Shown: positions 1 through 9,532, numbered from the stretch's first letter. The stretch is 64,000 bases of DNA from Actinomadura darangshiensis (GCF_004349235.1 NZ_SMKY01000001.1:1-64000); one strand, 5' to 3'. The notes: generated from the sequence alone by a model not told the origin. Numbers and translations: made by a program.

Positions 1-677
1 GGGTCGGCGGGCTCGGGGCGGGTGCCGGCGCGGGACACGCGGAGCTGCTCGCGCAGCGGCCGGGACCGCAGCGTCCGCACCATGCGCGGCAGCTTGATGC
101 TCACGTGCGCGACGAACGCGCCGGTGAACACCCAGGCTCCGTAGTAGTGGCCGGTGTAGAAGTCGAAACCGAACACGTAGTGGTACTGGATGTCCAGGAC
201 ACCGGTCGCGATCTCGAACAGGATGCCGCCCACCAGCAGCACCAGCGACACCCGTTCCAGGAGCTGCGCGAGCGAGCGGACCGGCGGCCAGGCGAACAGC
301 CGCGGGATCACCGACCACAGCTTGGCCGCCACCACCGGCACCAGGACCAGCCCGAGGGTGACGTGTACTCCCTGGGTGAGCCGGTACAGCCATACCGGGT
401 GGGTCGGCCAGTCGAAGTAGGGCAGCCGCAGCCAGCCGACGTGCGCCGGGAACCCCTGCCCGAACCATGGCGCGTACGCCACGTACGACAGCAGCCCGGT
501 GACGATCACCAGCGGCAGCGTCACCAGCAGGACGGCGCCGAGCACCGACGTCAGCCATGGCCCGCGCAGTGGGCTGCGCCACGCGCCGCTCCGGCCGAAG
601 CCGGGCGGGCGGCCGCGTGCCAGCAGCCGCCACAGCCTGGCCGGAAAACCGTAGCCAGGCGGTCCGACGGATGCCAT
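1..677 (-). CDS. Molybdopterin-dependent oxidoreductase, N-terminal membrane part (partial)
   Basis: The gene reads leftwards and runs off the window; about 225 residues are visible from the ATG at 677. It shows hydrophobic helices (for example near residues 44 to 66, VLGAVLLVTLPLVIVTGLLS) and histidines in helical settings (TQGVHVTLG, then HYYGAWVFTGAFVAHVSIKLP), the pattern of a cytochrome-b-like membrane anchor. In actinomycetes this arrangement is the N-terminal half of membrane-attached molybdopterin (YedY/sulfite-oxidase-like) oxidoreductases, whose catalytic domain would lie outside the window. The membrane anchor is seen; the catalytic half is inferred from family knowledge. A plain heme-binding membrane protein is the alternative. 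Confidence 0.6.
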   Translation of the reverse strand, partial: MASVGPPGYGFPARLWRLLARGRPPGFGRSGAWRSPLRGPWLTSVLGAVLLVTLPLVIVTGLLSYVAYAPWFGQGFPAHVGWLRLPYFDWPTHPVWLYRLTQGVHVTLGLVLVPVVAAKLWSVIPRLFAWPPVRSLAQLLERVSLVLLVGGILFEIATGVLDIQYHYVFGFDFYTGHYYGAWVFTGAFVAHVSIKLPRMVRTLRSRPLREQLRVSRAGTRPEPAD

Positions 678-1071
678 CGTCAGCTGCCGCCGATCAGCGG
701 ATCGGCGACCGTGCGGCCAGCCGGCGGCCTCCCACGGTCATGTCCTCGTCGCCATGTCCTCTTTTGCCACAACTTCGCCCTCCTGCTCCTTCATGGAATG
801 AGCCGCGCTCATACCCGGCCCCAGCGCCGCTAAGCACGGCCGACGGCAAGCGCGCAAGCAGGGCGCGAATTCTTTCAGGCGGCAAAGGCGGATTGACACG
901 AGATCCCGCACGGAGGCACCAGGGGCCTATCGGGTGAGATGCTCAGTCTTTTGCCCACAGTTCATTTACCGAAACCTCAGCCTTCTTTGCGTTCAGGTTC
1001 CCATCTTCGCGCGGGTGGTTCTCGAATGATGAGCGAAGGCACCCAGGCAACGGCGTCCAGGTCCGTTTCGG
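678..1071. other. Divergent intergenic region without a gene
   Basis: This stretch separates the leftward membrane oxidoreductase gene from the rightward DUF4331 gene and must carry both promoters. It is less GC-rich near 940 to 1030 than its surroundings. I see no convincing gene in it; the short frames crossing it have no recognisable product. No clear -35/-10 pair stood out. Confidence 0.5.
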
Positions 1072-2517
1072 GTGAGAATGAAAGGAATTCCCGACATCGT
1101 GATCAGAGTGAGAAGACCGGTGGCGGTCGCCGCCGGTACGGGACTGCTCGCGGCCGGTGGAATGGTCGCCGCGCTGGGACCGGGGACCTCCAGCGCGTCC
1201 AGCCACCGCGAGGCCCCGCTCATCGCGGGCGACCCGCAGGCCGACAACACCGACCTGTACGCCTTCACCAGCCCCGACAGGCCCGACACGGTGTCGCTGG
1301 TGGCCAACTGGATCCCGTTCCAGGAGCCGAACGGCGGACCGAACTTCTACCCGTACGCCACCGGCGCGCGCTACAACATCAAGATCGACAACGACGGTGA
1401 CGCCAGACCCGACATCACATACCGCTGGACGTTCCGCAACGAGGACCGGCGCGGCAACACCACGTTCCTGTACAACAACGGGCCGGTGAGTTCGCTCCGC
1501 GACCCCAATCTGCTGTTCCGCCAGCATTACACCTTGCAGCGGATCACGGGTAAGAGCACCCGCACGCTGGTGCGGGACGCCATCGCCGCGCCCTCGCGGA
1601 CCGGGGCCGCGTCCATGCCCGACTACGCGGCGCTGCGCCGGCAGGCGACCAGATCGTTCGCGGGCGGCGGCCGGACCTACGCCGGTCAGGCCGACGACTC
1701 GTTCTTCCTCGACCTGAGGATCTTCGACCTGCTCTACGGCGGGAACCTCAAGGAGAGGGGGAACGACACCCTGCGCGGCTACAACGTCAACACCATCGCG
1801 CTGCAGGTTCCCAAGAAGGACCTCGCACTCAAGCGCGACCCCGGCCGCAACCCGGTCATCGGGATCTGGTCGACCACCGACCGCCGCGGTGCGTCGGCCA
1901 AGCTCGGCCACCACCGCACCGGCGGCTACCACCAGGTCTCGCGACTGGGCAACCCGCTGGTCAACGAGGTCATCTCGCCGGCCGGGCTGAAGAACGCCTT
2001 CAACCGCCTCGCCCCGGCCAAGGACCACACGGTCAAGCCGCTGGTGCAGCGGGTGCTCAAGCCGGAGGTCCCGGCCCTGGTGCAGAAGATCTACGGGATC
2101 AAGGCGCCGCCGACCCCGCGCCGGGACCTGTTCGAGATCTTCCTGACCGGGCTGGCCAAGAAGGCGGGCGGGCCGCTGCGGACCGATCTGAATTCCCAGC
2201 TGCTCAACAGGGACGTCAACCGCAAGCGGTTCACGCCCGCCGAGATGCTGCGGCTGAACATGGCCGTCCCGGTCACCCGGGACCCGAACCGGCTCGGGGT
2301 ACTTGCCGGTGATGTGCAGGGCTTCCCGAACGGGCGGCGGCTGACCGACGACGTCGTCGACATCGAGCTGCAGGCGCTGGAGGGCGCGGCCCAGACCGGA
2401 CGGCTCGTCCCGGCCCTGGCGGACGGGGACCGGGTGAACTTCAACGACGCGCCGTTCGGCCGCTCGTTCCCGTACGTGGCGCTGCCGCACACCGCGGCGG
2501 TCAACCGGGCCGGCTGA
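1072..2517 (+). CDS. DUF4331 family secreted protein
   Basis: This 481-residue protein has a basic start and a hydrophobic stretch (residues 15 to 40) that looks like a signal peptide. It is followed by the DUF4331 hallmark SSHREAPLIAGDPQADNTDL and further family segments (DLYAFTSPDRPDTVSLVANW, PFQEPNGGPNF). The role of DUF4331 proteins is not established; they are exported and often sit with TPR and metal-transporter genes, as here. The start may be GTG 1072 or the in-frame ATG 1078. The TPR gene begins 71 bases downstream and probably belongs to the same operon. Confidence 0.85.
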   Translation: MRMKGIPDIVIRVRRPVAVAAGTGLLAAGGMVAALGPGTSSASSHREAPLIAGDPQADNTDLYAFTSPDRPDTVSLVANWIPFQEPNGGPNFYPYATGARYNIKIDNDGDARPDITYRWTFRNEDRRGNTTFLYNNGPVSSLRDPNLLFRQHYTLQRITGKSTRTLVRDAIAAPSRTGAASMPDYAALRRQATRSFAGGGRTYAGQADDSFFLDLRIFDLLYGGNLKERGNDTLRGYNVNTIALQVPKKDLALKRDPGRNPVIGIWSTTDRRGASAKLGHHRTGGYHQVSRLGNPLVNEVISPAGLKNAFNRLAPAKDHTVKPLVQRVLKPEVPALVQKIYGIKAPPTPRRDLFEIFLTGLAKKAGGPLRTDLNSQLLNRDVNRKRFTPAEMLRLNMAVPVTRDPNRLGVLAGDVQGFPNGRRLTDDVVDIELQALEGAAQTGRLVPALADGDRVNFNDAPFGRSFPYVALPHTAAVNRAG

Positions 2518-2587
2518 GCAGGTCGGCCGAGCCGACGGGGCGCGGGAGGCGGCGGACCGCCTCCCGCGCCCTCTCCGAGAGGGAATC

Positions 2588-3892
2588 GTGCAGTCCACAC
2601 CCATCCTCAAACGCATCTCCTTCCTGTTGCTTCCGGCCACGGCGCTGGCCGTCGCCTCGATCGTGGTCGTGGGGGTCCTCCGCGGACCCGAGCCCACAGG
2701 TAGCGAGCCGGCAGGGCGCGAGCCCGCGCGACCGGCGGCGGCCAAGCCGTCGGACGCCATCGCGCGCTACCAGCGGACGCTGCGGGACGCACCCGCCGAC
2801 CATGCGACATGGGCGGCGCTCGGAGCGGCCTACGTTCAGCAGGCCAGGATCACCGGCGACCCGGCCTTCTATCCCAAGGCCGAAGGTGCGCTGCGCCGTT
2901 CCCTGCGTCTGGCCGCGACCGGCAACCACCCGGCGATGATCGGCATGGCCACGCTGGCCAACGCCCGCCACGAGTTCACCGACGCCGTCCGCTGGGGCGA
3001 GCGGGCCGAGCGAATCGACCCGTCCAGCCCCCAGCTCTACGGGGCACTCAACGACGCCTACACCCAACTCGGCGACTACCGGGCCGCGACCGCCGCCGTC
3101 GCCCGGATGAACGACCTGGGCCCGGGGGTCGCGGCGTACACCCGGGCGTCCTACGAGCTGGAAATGCACGGCGACAACGCGGGCGCCCGCAGAGTCCTGC
3201 GACAGGCGCTCGAAGACGCCTACACCCCTTCGGACATCGCCTACTGCCGGTACCACCTGGGCGAGCTGGCCCTGCATGCCGGCCACCTCGACGAGGCCGC
3301 CCGCCAATACCGAGCGGCCCGCACCGCCGACCCCGCCTACGTCCCGGCGCTGCAGGGCCTCGCCAAGACCCAGGCCCTGCACGGCGACCTCACGGCGGCG
3401 ATCAAGAGTTACGGCGACGTGGTGAGCCGCGTCCCGCAGCCGCAGTACCTCGCCGAGTACATCGAGCTGCTCCGCGCGGCCGGACGAACCGGCGCGGCCG
3501 CCGCCCAGCAGCGGCTACTGCTCGCGGAGCGGAAGTTGATGACCGACAACGGTGTCGTGGACGACCTGGGCGCCTCGGAATACGCCGCCGACACCGGCGA
3601 CGCGGCCGGGGCCCTGCGGCACGCCCGCGCGGAATGGGCGCGCCGCCGCAGCGTCCTGGTCGCCGACGCCCTCGCCTGGGCCCTGCACCTGAACGGCCAC
3701 GACCGCCAAGCCCTGCGGCACGCCGAGCAGGCGACCCGCCTGGGCTGGCGCAACGCGCAGTTCTACCGGCACCGCGCCGACATCCACACCGCGCTCGGCG
3801 ACCGCGCCGCGGCCCGCCGCGACCGCGCGACCGCCCACCGCATCAACCCGCACCTCGACCCGAGACTCCCAGCGATCGGCAGAGCCTCATGA
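2588..3892 (+). CDS. Tetratricopeptide repeat protein
   Basis: The 434-residue product has an N-terminal hydrophobic segment (residues 8 to 30, likely a membrane anchor or signal) followed by many degenerate 34-residue helical repeats with the TPR spacing of A, G, Y and P residues (for example WAALGAAYVQQARITGDPAF, YGALNDAYTQLGDYRAATAA). TPR domains are protein-protein scaffolds. Its stop overlaps the start of the next gene (ATGA at 3889 to 3892), so it is translationally coupled to the transporter-like gene and probably works with it and with the DUF4331 protein. Confidence 0.8.
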   Translation: MQSTPILKRISFLLLPATALAVASIVVVGVLRGPEPTGSEPAGREPARPAAAKPSDAIARYQRTLRDAPADHATWAALGAAYVQQARITGDPAFYPKAEGALRRSLRLAATGNHPAMIGMATLANARHEFTDAVRWGERAERIDPSSPQLYGALNDAYTQLGDYRAATAAVARMNDLGPGVAAYTRASYELEMHGDNAGARRVLRQALEDAYTPSDIAYCRYHLGELALHAGHLDEAARQYRAARTADPAYVPALQGLAKTQALHGDLTAAIKSYGDVVSRVPQPQYLAEYIELLRAAGRTGAAAAQQRLLLAERKLMTDNGVVDDLGASEYAADTGDAAGALRHARAEWARRRSVLVADALAWALHLNGHDRQALRHAEQATRLGWRNAQFYRHRADIHTALGDRAAARRDRATAHRINPHLDPRLPAIGRAS

Positions 3893-5406
3893 CCCGAACC
3901 GACCCCGCCCGGCTCCGCGGCGGCCTGCCGGCCGTCCTGGCGCTGATCGCCGGCCTGGCCGCGGCGATCTGCTGGGCCCCGGCCGTGCCCGCCCGCGCCG
4001 AAACCACCGCGGGCACCGGCGCCGCATCGTCCCACCCGCTGGGCAACTTCACCGTCAACCACTACGACGGGCTGCGGCTGTCGCCCGGCCGTGTCGCGGA
4101 CACCGCGATCGTCGACTCGGCCGAGATCCCCACCCTCCAGGAGCGCAGTGCGGTCGACACCGACCAGGACGGGGCGATCAGCGCACCGGAGTCGGCCCGC
4201 TACGCCGAACGGCAGTGCACGGCCCTGGCCCACGCCGCGCCGCTCACCGTGGAAGGCGCGCCGGTCGCCTGGCGGACGACGTACTCGTCCTACGCCCGGC
4301 ATCCCGGTTCGGCCGGGCTGCTCACCAGCCGCCTGACCTGCCGGTTCACGGCATCCGCCACGCTGACGAAGGCCGCCCGCGTCCACTTCGCCGATACCTT
4401 CCGCGGCGACCGCATCGGCTGGCACGAGATCACCGCCGTCGGCGACGGCGTGCGCATCGACCGATCGCCCGTCCCCGCCCGCAGCGTCACCGGGGAATTG
4501 CGGCATTATCCCGGCGACCTGCTCGCCTCGCCGCTGGACGTCCGATCGGCGACGCTCGACGTCCGGCCCGGCTCCGGCTCGTCCATCGCCCGGCCGCCCG
4601 GCCTGCCCAGCGCCGGGATCATCGCCACTGCTCTCGGCCATCTCACCGCCTACTTCAACTCCCTGGTGGGCGCCCGGCACATGTCCCTGGGCGTCGGCCT
4701 GCTCGCCGTCCTGCTCGCGACCGTCCTCGGCGCTGGGCACGCCGCGCTGCCCGGCCACGGCAAGACGGTCATGGCCGCCTACATCGCCGGACGCCGAGGC
4801 CGCATTCGTGACGCCGTCACCGTCGGCGCCACCGTCACCCTCACCCACACCGGCGGCGTCCTGATCCTCGGCCTGCTGCTCTCGGCCTCAGCGGCGCTGG
4901 CCGGCGAGACACTGCTGGCCTACCTCGGCGTCATCAGCGGTCTGCTGGTCACCGCCATCGGCCTCGGCCTCCTGCGCACCGCCTGGCGATCACGCTCCAC
5001 CCACCAAGTCCACGGGCATGGACACGGGCATGGGCATGGACATGGACATGGGCATGGACACGGGCATGAGGGCGGTGGCGAGCGCCTCAGCAAGGCCGGA
5101 TTGATCGGACTGGGCCTGTCCGGCGGCCTGGTACCGAGCCCGTCCGCGCTGGTGGTCCTCCTGGGCGCGATCGCACTCGGCCGGACGGTCTTCGGCGCGT
5201 GCCTCGTCCTGGCCTACGGTCTCGGCATGGCCGCCACCCTCACCGCGGCCGGACTCGCCCTCCTGCGCCTGCGGGAGATGCTCGGCAGAACCACTCTCGT
5301 CCGCAAGGCGGACCGCCTGAGCCGCATCGCACCTGTGGCCACCGCCGCCCTCGTCATCCTGGTCGGCCTCGGACTGGCCGTCCGCAGCCTCAACGGCCCG
5401 GTCTAA
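3889..5406 (+). CDS. Nickel/cobalt (RcnA/HoxN-like) transporter with exported N-terminal domain
   Basis: The ATG at 3889 gives 505 residues, starting with a signal-like segment (GLPAVLALIAGLAAAICWA) and an extracytoplasmic region containing SSHPLGNFTVNHYDGL, then DTDQDGAIS, which resembles an EF-hand-like loop. From about residue 260 there are six or so membrane helices, the first carrying GHAALPGHGKTVMAAYIAGR. A His-Gly repeat (residues 375 to 393) sits in a cytoplasmic loop between helices, as in RcnA-type nickel/cobalt exporters. The metal is inferred from the family. The gene completes an operon with DUF4331 and TPR proteins. A longer open frame upstream in the same phase is a shadow of the TPR gene. 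Confidence 0.75.
   Translation: MTRTDPARLRGGLPAVLALIAGLAAAICWAPAVPARAETTAGTGAASSHPLGNFTVNHYDGLRLSPGRVADTAIVDSAEIPTLQERSAVDTDQDGAISAPESARYAERQCTALAHAAPLTVEGAPVAWRTTYSSYARHPGSAGLLTSRLTCRFTASATLTKAARVHFADTFRGDRIGWHEITAVGDGVRIDRSPVPARSVTGELRHYPGDLLASPLDVRSATLDVRPGSGSSIARPPGLPSAGIIATALGHLTAYFNSLVGARHMSLGVGLLAVLLATVLGAGHAALPGHGKTVMAAYIAGRRGRIRDAVTVGATVTLTHTGGVLILGLLLSASAALAGETLLAYLGVISGLLVTAIGLGLLRTAWRSRSTHQVHGHGHGHGHGHGHGHGHGHEGGGERLSKAGLIGLGLSGGLVPSPSALVVLLGAIALGRTVFGACLVLAYGLGMAATLTAAGLALLRLREMLGRTTLVRKADRLSRIAPVATAALVILVGLGLAVRSLNGPV
5011..5067 (+). repeat. Hexanucleotide-type repeat coding for His-Gly
   Basis: Ten CAC/CAT codons alternate with GGG/GGA codons, giving ten histidines in a run of His-Gly pairs inside the transporter gene. 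It is a metal-binding loop at the protein level and a slippage-prone microsatellite at the DNA level. Confidence 0.9.
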
Positions 5407-5655
5407 CGGCTGAGGCGACAGGGCCGGGGGACTCAACCGTTCCCGATTGCCCGCGCGGCGGGCGGCCGGGCTGACGGTGTCCTCGCTGCCCGGCGGCCGA
5501 TCTGGGCCGGGCCGTGGTGGGCCAATGGGACGATCCGGGGGTGGCGCTTTGATCGTTTGTGGAGGGGCTGCTCGACGTCCTCATGGCGCGGCTGGACGGG
5601 GCGGGCTTCGACCGACTCGTCGTAGCGAGAGGGCGGTGGTGGCCCGGTCCGGGAC

Positions 5656-5940
5656 TCAACCGGTGGGGAGGAGTTCGGCGTAGACGATGATGTTGTCCAG
5701 GTGCCGGTGCCGGCGGGTCAGGTAGGTTCCACCGCAGGTGATCAGCCGCAGCCCTGCGTGGTCGGTGAAACCGTAGACCTTCCTAACGGGGCCGGGGGAC
5801 TGCTGCCCGGCACGCTGGAAGCTGATGTTGATCCGGTCGATAAGCTTCTTCAGCCTGCGATCGGCCTCGGCGATCCGAGAGTCCAGCAGGTTCAGATCCC
5901 GCGCGACGACGGCCTGCTGGGACGCCGGGACCCGGGGCAG
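5656..5940 (-). pseudogene. Class F sortase, C-terminal relic
   Basis: The leftward frame ends with VYGFTDHAGLRLITCGGTYL and RHLDNIIVYAELLP. This is the catalytic end of a class F sortase: the LITCGG motif carries the catalytic cysteine, and a downstream arginine is present in TRRHRHLDN. The N-terminal part with the catalytic histidine is missing; upstream the frame has a helical stretch (LLDSRIAEADRRLKKLIDRI) unlike a sortase. The fragment is therefore probably a broken or fused remnant. The 249 bases between it and the transporter gene hold nothing I can support. Confidence 0.6.
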
Positions 5941-6085
5941 CCGTGACCGGACGTCGGGGCAGGTGACCTTCAGCGGAGCTCCCCCCGTCCGGGGATGACA
6001 GGCTGGTCCGGGCCGACTGGCCGCGCCCGGCGAGGCCGACTGGCCGCGTCGCCCCGACGGGGCGGGTGAGACCTGCCCCACGGGC

Positions 6086-6104
6086 GTACTACGGTTCGTA
6101 GTAC
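6086..6104. promoter_or_regulatory. Perfect 8-3-8 palindrome, probable operator
   Basis: GTACTACG, spacer GTT, CGTAGTAC is an exact inverted repeat 38 bases before the first ORF of the copper block (start 6143). The TAC/GTA-rich arms resemble operators of BlaI/MecI/CopY-type winged-helix repressors, which in actinobacteria control copper or cell-wall genes. The repressor identity is inference; no such gene lies in the window. Confidence 0.6.
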
Positions 6105-6142
6105 ACACCTCGCCGGCGAGAACGCCGAGGTCGGCTGGACAG

Positions 6143-6892
6143 ATGGAGGACGACGAGGACCTGATGAGCGCGGGCGGCGGCGCGGGCCGCACCATGCCGG
6201 GCACGATGTCCGGCTCGGTACGGGCCGATTCCGGTTTGCGGCTGCTGAGGGCGATGGCCTTCGCGGCCGTCTGCGTGGCGGTGTCGGCGTCCGCGCATGC
6301 CGCCGCCTCCGGGATGGCGCCGACCTGGTCCCTGCTGACCGGATGGGTCGTCATGGTGTGCTTGGTGACGCCGCTGGCCGGCCGGGAGCGTTCGAGGCCG
6401 GGGATCGTCGCGACGCTGTTGTGCGGCCAGGTGTTTCTGCACGCCATGTTCTGCCTGGGGCAGCACCCGGCGCCTGCGGTATCGATCGGGACGGCCACCG
6501 GGCCCATGCCCGGCATGGGGGCGCAGAGTCCGCCCGCGCACACCGTCGCGGGGCACGGTATGAGCGGACACGCGATGCCCGGCCATCTGCTGCCCGATCC
6601 CACCATGTTCGCCGTCCATCTGATCGCCGCGTTCCTGCTCGGCTGGGTGGTGCACCGGGGTGAGCGGGCCGTCTGGCGGATGGTCCGCCTCTCGCAGCGA
6701 ACCGCGGAAGTGCTCACCAGACCGCTGGCCGGACTGGTCGCCGCGCTGGTGAGGCCGCAGGTCGCGGTCGGTCTCCCGGCCGCGTGGCTTCGCGCACCCC
6801 ATCGTCGTGACGCGGAGGCCGCCAGGAACGAGATCGTCGTACTGGGCCACACCGTGGTCCGGCGGGGTCCCCCGGCCACGACGGCCGTGTGA
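6143..6892 (+). CDS. Membrane protein of the copper block
   Basis: This protein of up to 249 residues has four or so hydrophobic helices (RAMAFAAVCVAVSASAHAA; LLTGWVVMVCLVTPLAG; IVATLLCGQVFLHAMFCLG; MFAVHLIAAFLLGWVVHRG). A Met/His-rich loop lies between them (GPMPGMGAQ, HGMSGHAMPGHLLPD), a pattern typical of extracytoplasmic copper ligands. ATG 6164 (MSAGGG) is an alternative start. It heads a row of copper-related genes (SCO, PCuAC, DyP, CtaG) and follows a perfect palindrome, so copper-responsive control is likely. The exact family has no name I can give. Confidence 0.65.
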   Translation: MEDDEDLMSAGGGAGRTMPGTMSGSVRADSGLRLLRAMAFAAVCVAVSASAHAAASGMAPTWSLLTGWVVMVCLVTPLAGRERSRPGIVATLLCGQVFLHAMFCLGQHPAPAVSIGTATGPMPGMGAQSPPAHTVAGHGMSGHAMPGHLLPDPTMFAVHLIAAFLLGWVVHRGERAVWRMVRLSQRTAEVLTRPLAGLVAALVRPQVAVGLPAAWLRAPHRRDAEAARNEIVVLGHTVVRRGPPATTAV

Positions 6893-7087
6893 ACTGACGG
6901 ACCGGGGCACGCTGGTCCCTTCGCCGTCTGCTCCATCGCGCTACCCGGACGTCTGCGCAGTGCCTCTCCGGCCGCGGGGCCGTCCCGATGTCACCTCTTC
7001 TGGCCGTGCCGATGCGCACTGGCCTGCACACCCGCGGGCGCCGGGCACTCGCGTCCGCGCGGCGTTCCCTCATACCTGGAGGCTTCG

Positions 7088-7759
7088 ATGCGTGCCCTTC
7101 TGCGTGCCCCCGCTCCCCGGACGGCCGTGGCGGTCCGGCTGGCAACCGCCGCAGCGCTTTCACTGACCGCCGCCGCGTGCGGCGGCACCTCGGCCGACGG
7201 CCGTCCGGCCCCGGCCGCGACCGCAACCCCGGCCGGTACCGCCGTCCGGCTGGACCGTCCACTGCCCAAACCCGAACTGATCCTGACCGACGACCACGGG
7301 CACTCGTTCGACCTTGTGAAACAGACGGCCGGCAAGCCGACACTGATGTACTTCGGCTACACCCACTGCCCGGACGTGTGCCCGACGACGATGGCCGACA
7401 TCGCCAACGCGGTGAGGAAACTGCCGTCAGCCGACCGGCGGCGACTGCAAGTGATCTTCGTGACCACCGACCCCGTACGCGACACCCCCAGGCGGTTGCA
7501 CACGTGGCTCGCCGCCTTCGACTCCCGCTTCACCGGGCTCAGCGGCGACTTCGGCGCCATCCAGAAGGCGGCCCGCAGCCTCGGTGTGGCCGTGGAGAAG
7601 CCGGCCAAGAACGCCGACGGCGCCTACACCGTCACCCACGGCGCCCAGGTGCTGGCCTTCTCTCCGTCCGACGACAAGGTCCACATGATCTACACCTCGG
7701 GCACCACCTCCCAGCGGTACGCCGCCGACCTGCCCAAGCTGATCAAGGGGACGCTGTGA
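7088..7759 (+). CDS. SCO1/SenC family copper chaperone lipoprotein
   Basis: The 223-residue protein has a lipoprotein signal ending LTAAACGG, placing it outside the membrane. The thioredoxin-like fold carries the SCO copper motif CPDVCP (YFGYTHCPDVCPTTMADI) and the distal histidine in YTVTHGAQVLAF. SCO proteins deliver copper to, or reduce, the CuA site of cytochrome oxidase. The gene is GTGA-coupled to the PCuAC chaperone gene and lies two genes before a CtaG-like protein, consistent with oxidase copper loading. Confidence 0.9.
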   Translation: MRALLRAPAPRTAVAVRLATAAALSLTAAACGGTSADGRPAPAATATPAGTAVRLDRPLPKPELILTDDHGHSFDLVKQTAGKPTLMYFGYTHCPDVCPTTMADIANAVRKLPSADRRRLQVIFVTTDPVRDTPRRLHTWLAAFDSRFTGLSGDFGAIQKAARSLGVAVEKPAKNADGAYTVTHGAQVLAFSPSDDKVHMIYTSGTTSQRYAADLPKLIKGTL

Positions 7760-8211
7760 GGCGGCTCGCCGCCGGTTCGGCGGTGCTCGTCCTGGTCACC
7801 GCGGGGGCGGCCTGCGCCTCGCACAACGCGGGGCGGGACGGGCCGCGCCTGGCGGTGACCGGCGCCTACGTCCCGGAGCCGCCGATGGCCGACATGGCGG
7901 CCGGCTACTTCACGGTCGTCAACACCGGAACCGGCGCCGACAGGCTGACCGGTGTGACCAGCGACATCGCCACCGATGTGTCCCTGCACACCACGACGGC
8001 GAACGGGGCGATGAGCGCGGTGAAGGCCATGGCCGTCCCGGCGCACGGCCGTCTGGTGCTGCGCACCGGCGGCCACCATCTGATGTTGATGGGGCTGCGA
8101 CGCAAGCCGAAGACCGGCGACACCGTCACCTTCACCCTGCGGTTCGCTACCTCGTCCCCCATCACCGTGCGCGCACCGGTCCGCCCGGCGACCTACCGGC
8201 CCGAGCGCTGA
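7756..8211 (+). CDS. PCuAC copper chaperone
   Basis: A GTG start overlapping the SCO stop (GTGA, 7756 to 7759) gives 151 residues, with a signal peptide ending near AGAACASH that may be a lipobox. The copper motif of the PCuAC family (H, then M, about 20 residues, then H-x-M) is visible in VSLHTTTANGAMSAV and RTGGHHLMLMGL. PCuAC proteins donate Cu(I) to the oxidase CuA site together with SCO proteins, matching the neighbouring gene. Confidence 0.88.
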   Translation: MRRLAAGSAVLVLVTAGAACASHNAGRDGPRLAVTGAYVPEPPMADMAAGYFTVVNTGTGADRLTGVTSDIATDVSLHTTTANGAMSAVKAMAVPAHGRLVLRTGGHHLMLMGLRRKPKTGDTVTFTLRFATSSPITVRAPVRPATYRPER

Positions 8212-8290
8212 CTTCGACGACATGCCGAGCCCGTGCGCCGGGCGGCCCCCGGCGCACGACCCACGCCACGACATCCCACGGAGAGCGATC

Positions 8291-9532
8291 ATGGAGGAAT
8301 CGACCGAAGGCCGCGGCATCTCGCGGCGGTGCCTGCTCGGCGCCGCGGGCGGTGCCGGCGCCGCCGGAATGGCCGCCGGCGGCCTGGCCGGAGCCGCCGG
8401 ACGGGGCTGGGCCGGTGACGACGTCCCGCCGCTCGCCGCGGTCGGCGGTACATCCGTCCCGTTCCACGGGCGTCACCAGGTCGGGATCACCACCCCGCCC
8501 CAGGCGTACGGCCACCTGGTCGCCTTCGACCTGCGCCCGGGTGCGGGGCGCGCCGCCGCGGCCGGGCTGATGCGCCGATGGTCGGCGGCGGCCGAAGCGA
8601 TGACGGCCGGGCGCCCGCCCGCGGGCGACGACCAGATCGCGCTGGACGCCGGGCCGTCCTCGCTGACCGTGACGTTCGGGTTCGGCCGCTCCTTCTTCGC
8701 CAAGACCGACCTGGGCGACCGGATGCCCGCCGCACTGGTACCGATGCCCCCCTTCCCGGGCGACGCGCTCGACCACTTCCGCAGCGGCGGCGACCTGTGG
8801 ATCCAGATCGGAGCCGACGACCCCCTGGTCGCCGTCCACGCGACGCGCATTCTGCACAAGGCCGCTTCCGGCACCGCCGCGATGCGCTGGCAGATGAACG
8901 GTTTCAACCGCGCCCGCGGAGCGACCGACCGGCCCAGGACCGTCCGCAATCTCATGGGCCAGCTCGACGGCACCAACAATCCGCATCCTTTCGCACCGGG
9001 CTTCGACGCCGAGATCTTCGCTGCCGACACCACGGGCCCGCATGCCTGGATGAACGGCGGCTCCTACGCGGTCGTCCGCCGCATCCGGATGCTGCTCGAC
9101 ACCTGGGAGAAGCTGCCCGTCGACCGGCAGGAACAGGTCATCGGCCGCCGCAAGGACACCGGTGCCCCGCTGTCGGGCGGCACCGAGACCACCCCGGTGA
9201 ACCTGGCCGCGGTGCGGCCGGACGGGGCGCTCGCCATCCCCGGGGACGCCCACATCCGGGTCGCGGCCCCCGCCTCCAACGGCGGCGCGACGCTGCTGCG
9301 CCGCGGTTTCTCCTACTACGACGGTCCCCGCCCGGACGGGGCGCCCGACGCGGGCCTGCTGTTCATCGCCTGGCAGGCCGACCCGACCACCGGTTTCATC
9401 CAGGTGCAGCGCAAACTCGCCGGCGCCGACGGCCTCACCCGATTCCTCCGCCACGAATCCAGCGCGATCTTCGCAGTCCCCGGCGGCGCCGCCTCCGGTT
9501 CCTACGTCGGCCAGGCGCTGCTGGAGTCCTGA
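8291..9532 (+). CDS. Tat-exported dye-decolorizing peroxidase (DyP)
   Basis: ATG 8291 follows GGAG and gives 413 residues. The N-terminus has a twin-arginine signal (ISRRCLLGAAGGAGAAGMAA), so the folded heme protein is exported. The DyP signature GxxDG is present as MGQLDGTNNPHPF, with the acidic active-site residue, and the C-terminal half contains the expected RRGFSYYDG and LLFIAWQAD segments. It resembles EfeB/EfeN-type peroxidases. The position between copper chaperones and a CtaG-like protein suggests a role in extracytoplasmic copper or heme redox chemistry. Confidence 0.9.
   Translation: MEESTEGRGISRRCLLGAAGGAGAAGMAAGGLAGAAGRGWAGDDVPPLAAVGGTSVPFHGRHQVGITTPPQAYGHLVAFDLRPGAGRAAAAGLMRRWSAAAEAMTAGRPPAGDDQIALDAGPSSLTVTFGFGRSFFAKTDLGDRMPAALVPMPPFPGDALDHFRSGGDLWIQIGADDPLVAVHATRILHKAASGTAAMRWQMNGFNRARGATDRPRTVRNLMGQLDGTNNPHPFAPGFDAEIFAADTTGPHAWMNGGSYAVVRRIRMLLDTWEKLPVDRQEQVIGRRKDTGAPLSGGTETTPVNLAAVRPDGALAIPGDAHIRVAAPASNGGATLLRRGFSYYDGPRPDGAPDAGLLFIAWQADPTTGFIQVQRKLAGADGLTRFLRHESSAIFAVPGGAASGSYVGQALLES

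Noticed and set aside
943-2760. 605-codon leftward frame over DUF4331
   Set aside because: Shadow frame; the rightward DUF4331 signature is unambiguous.
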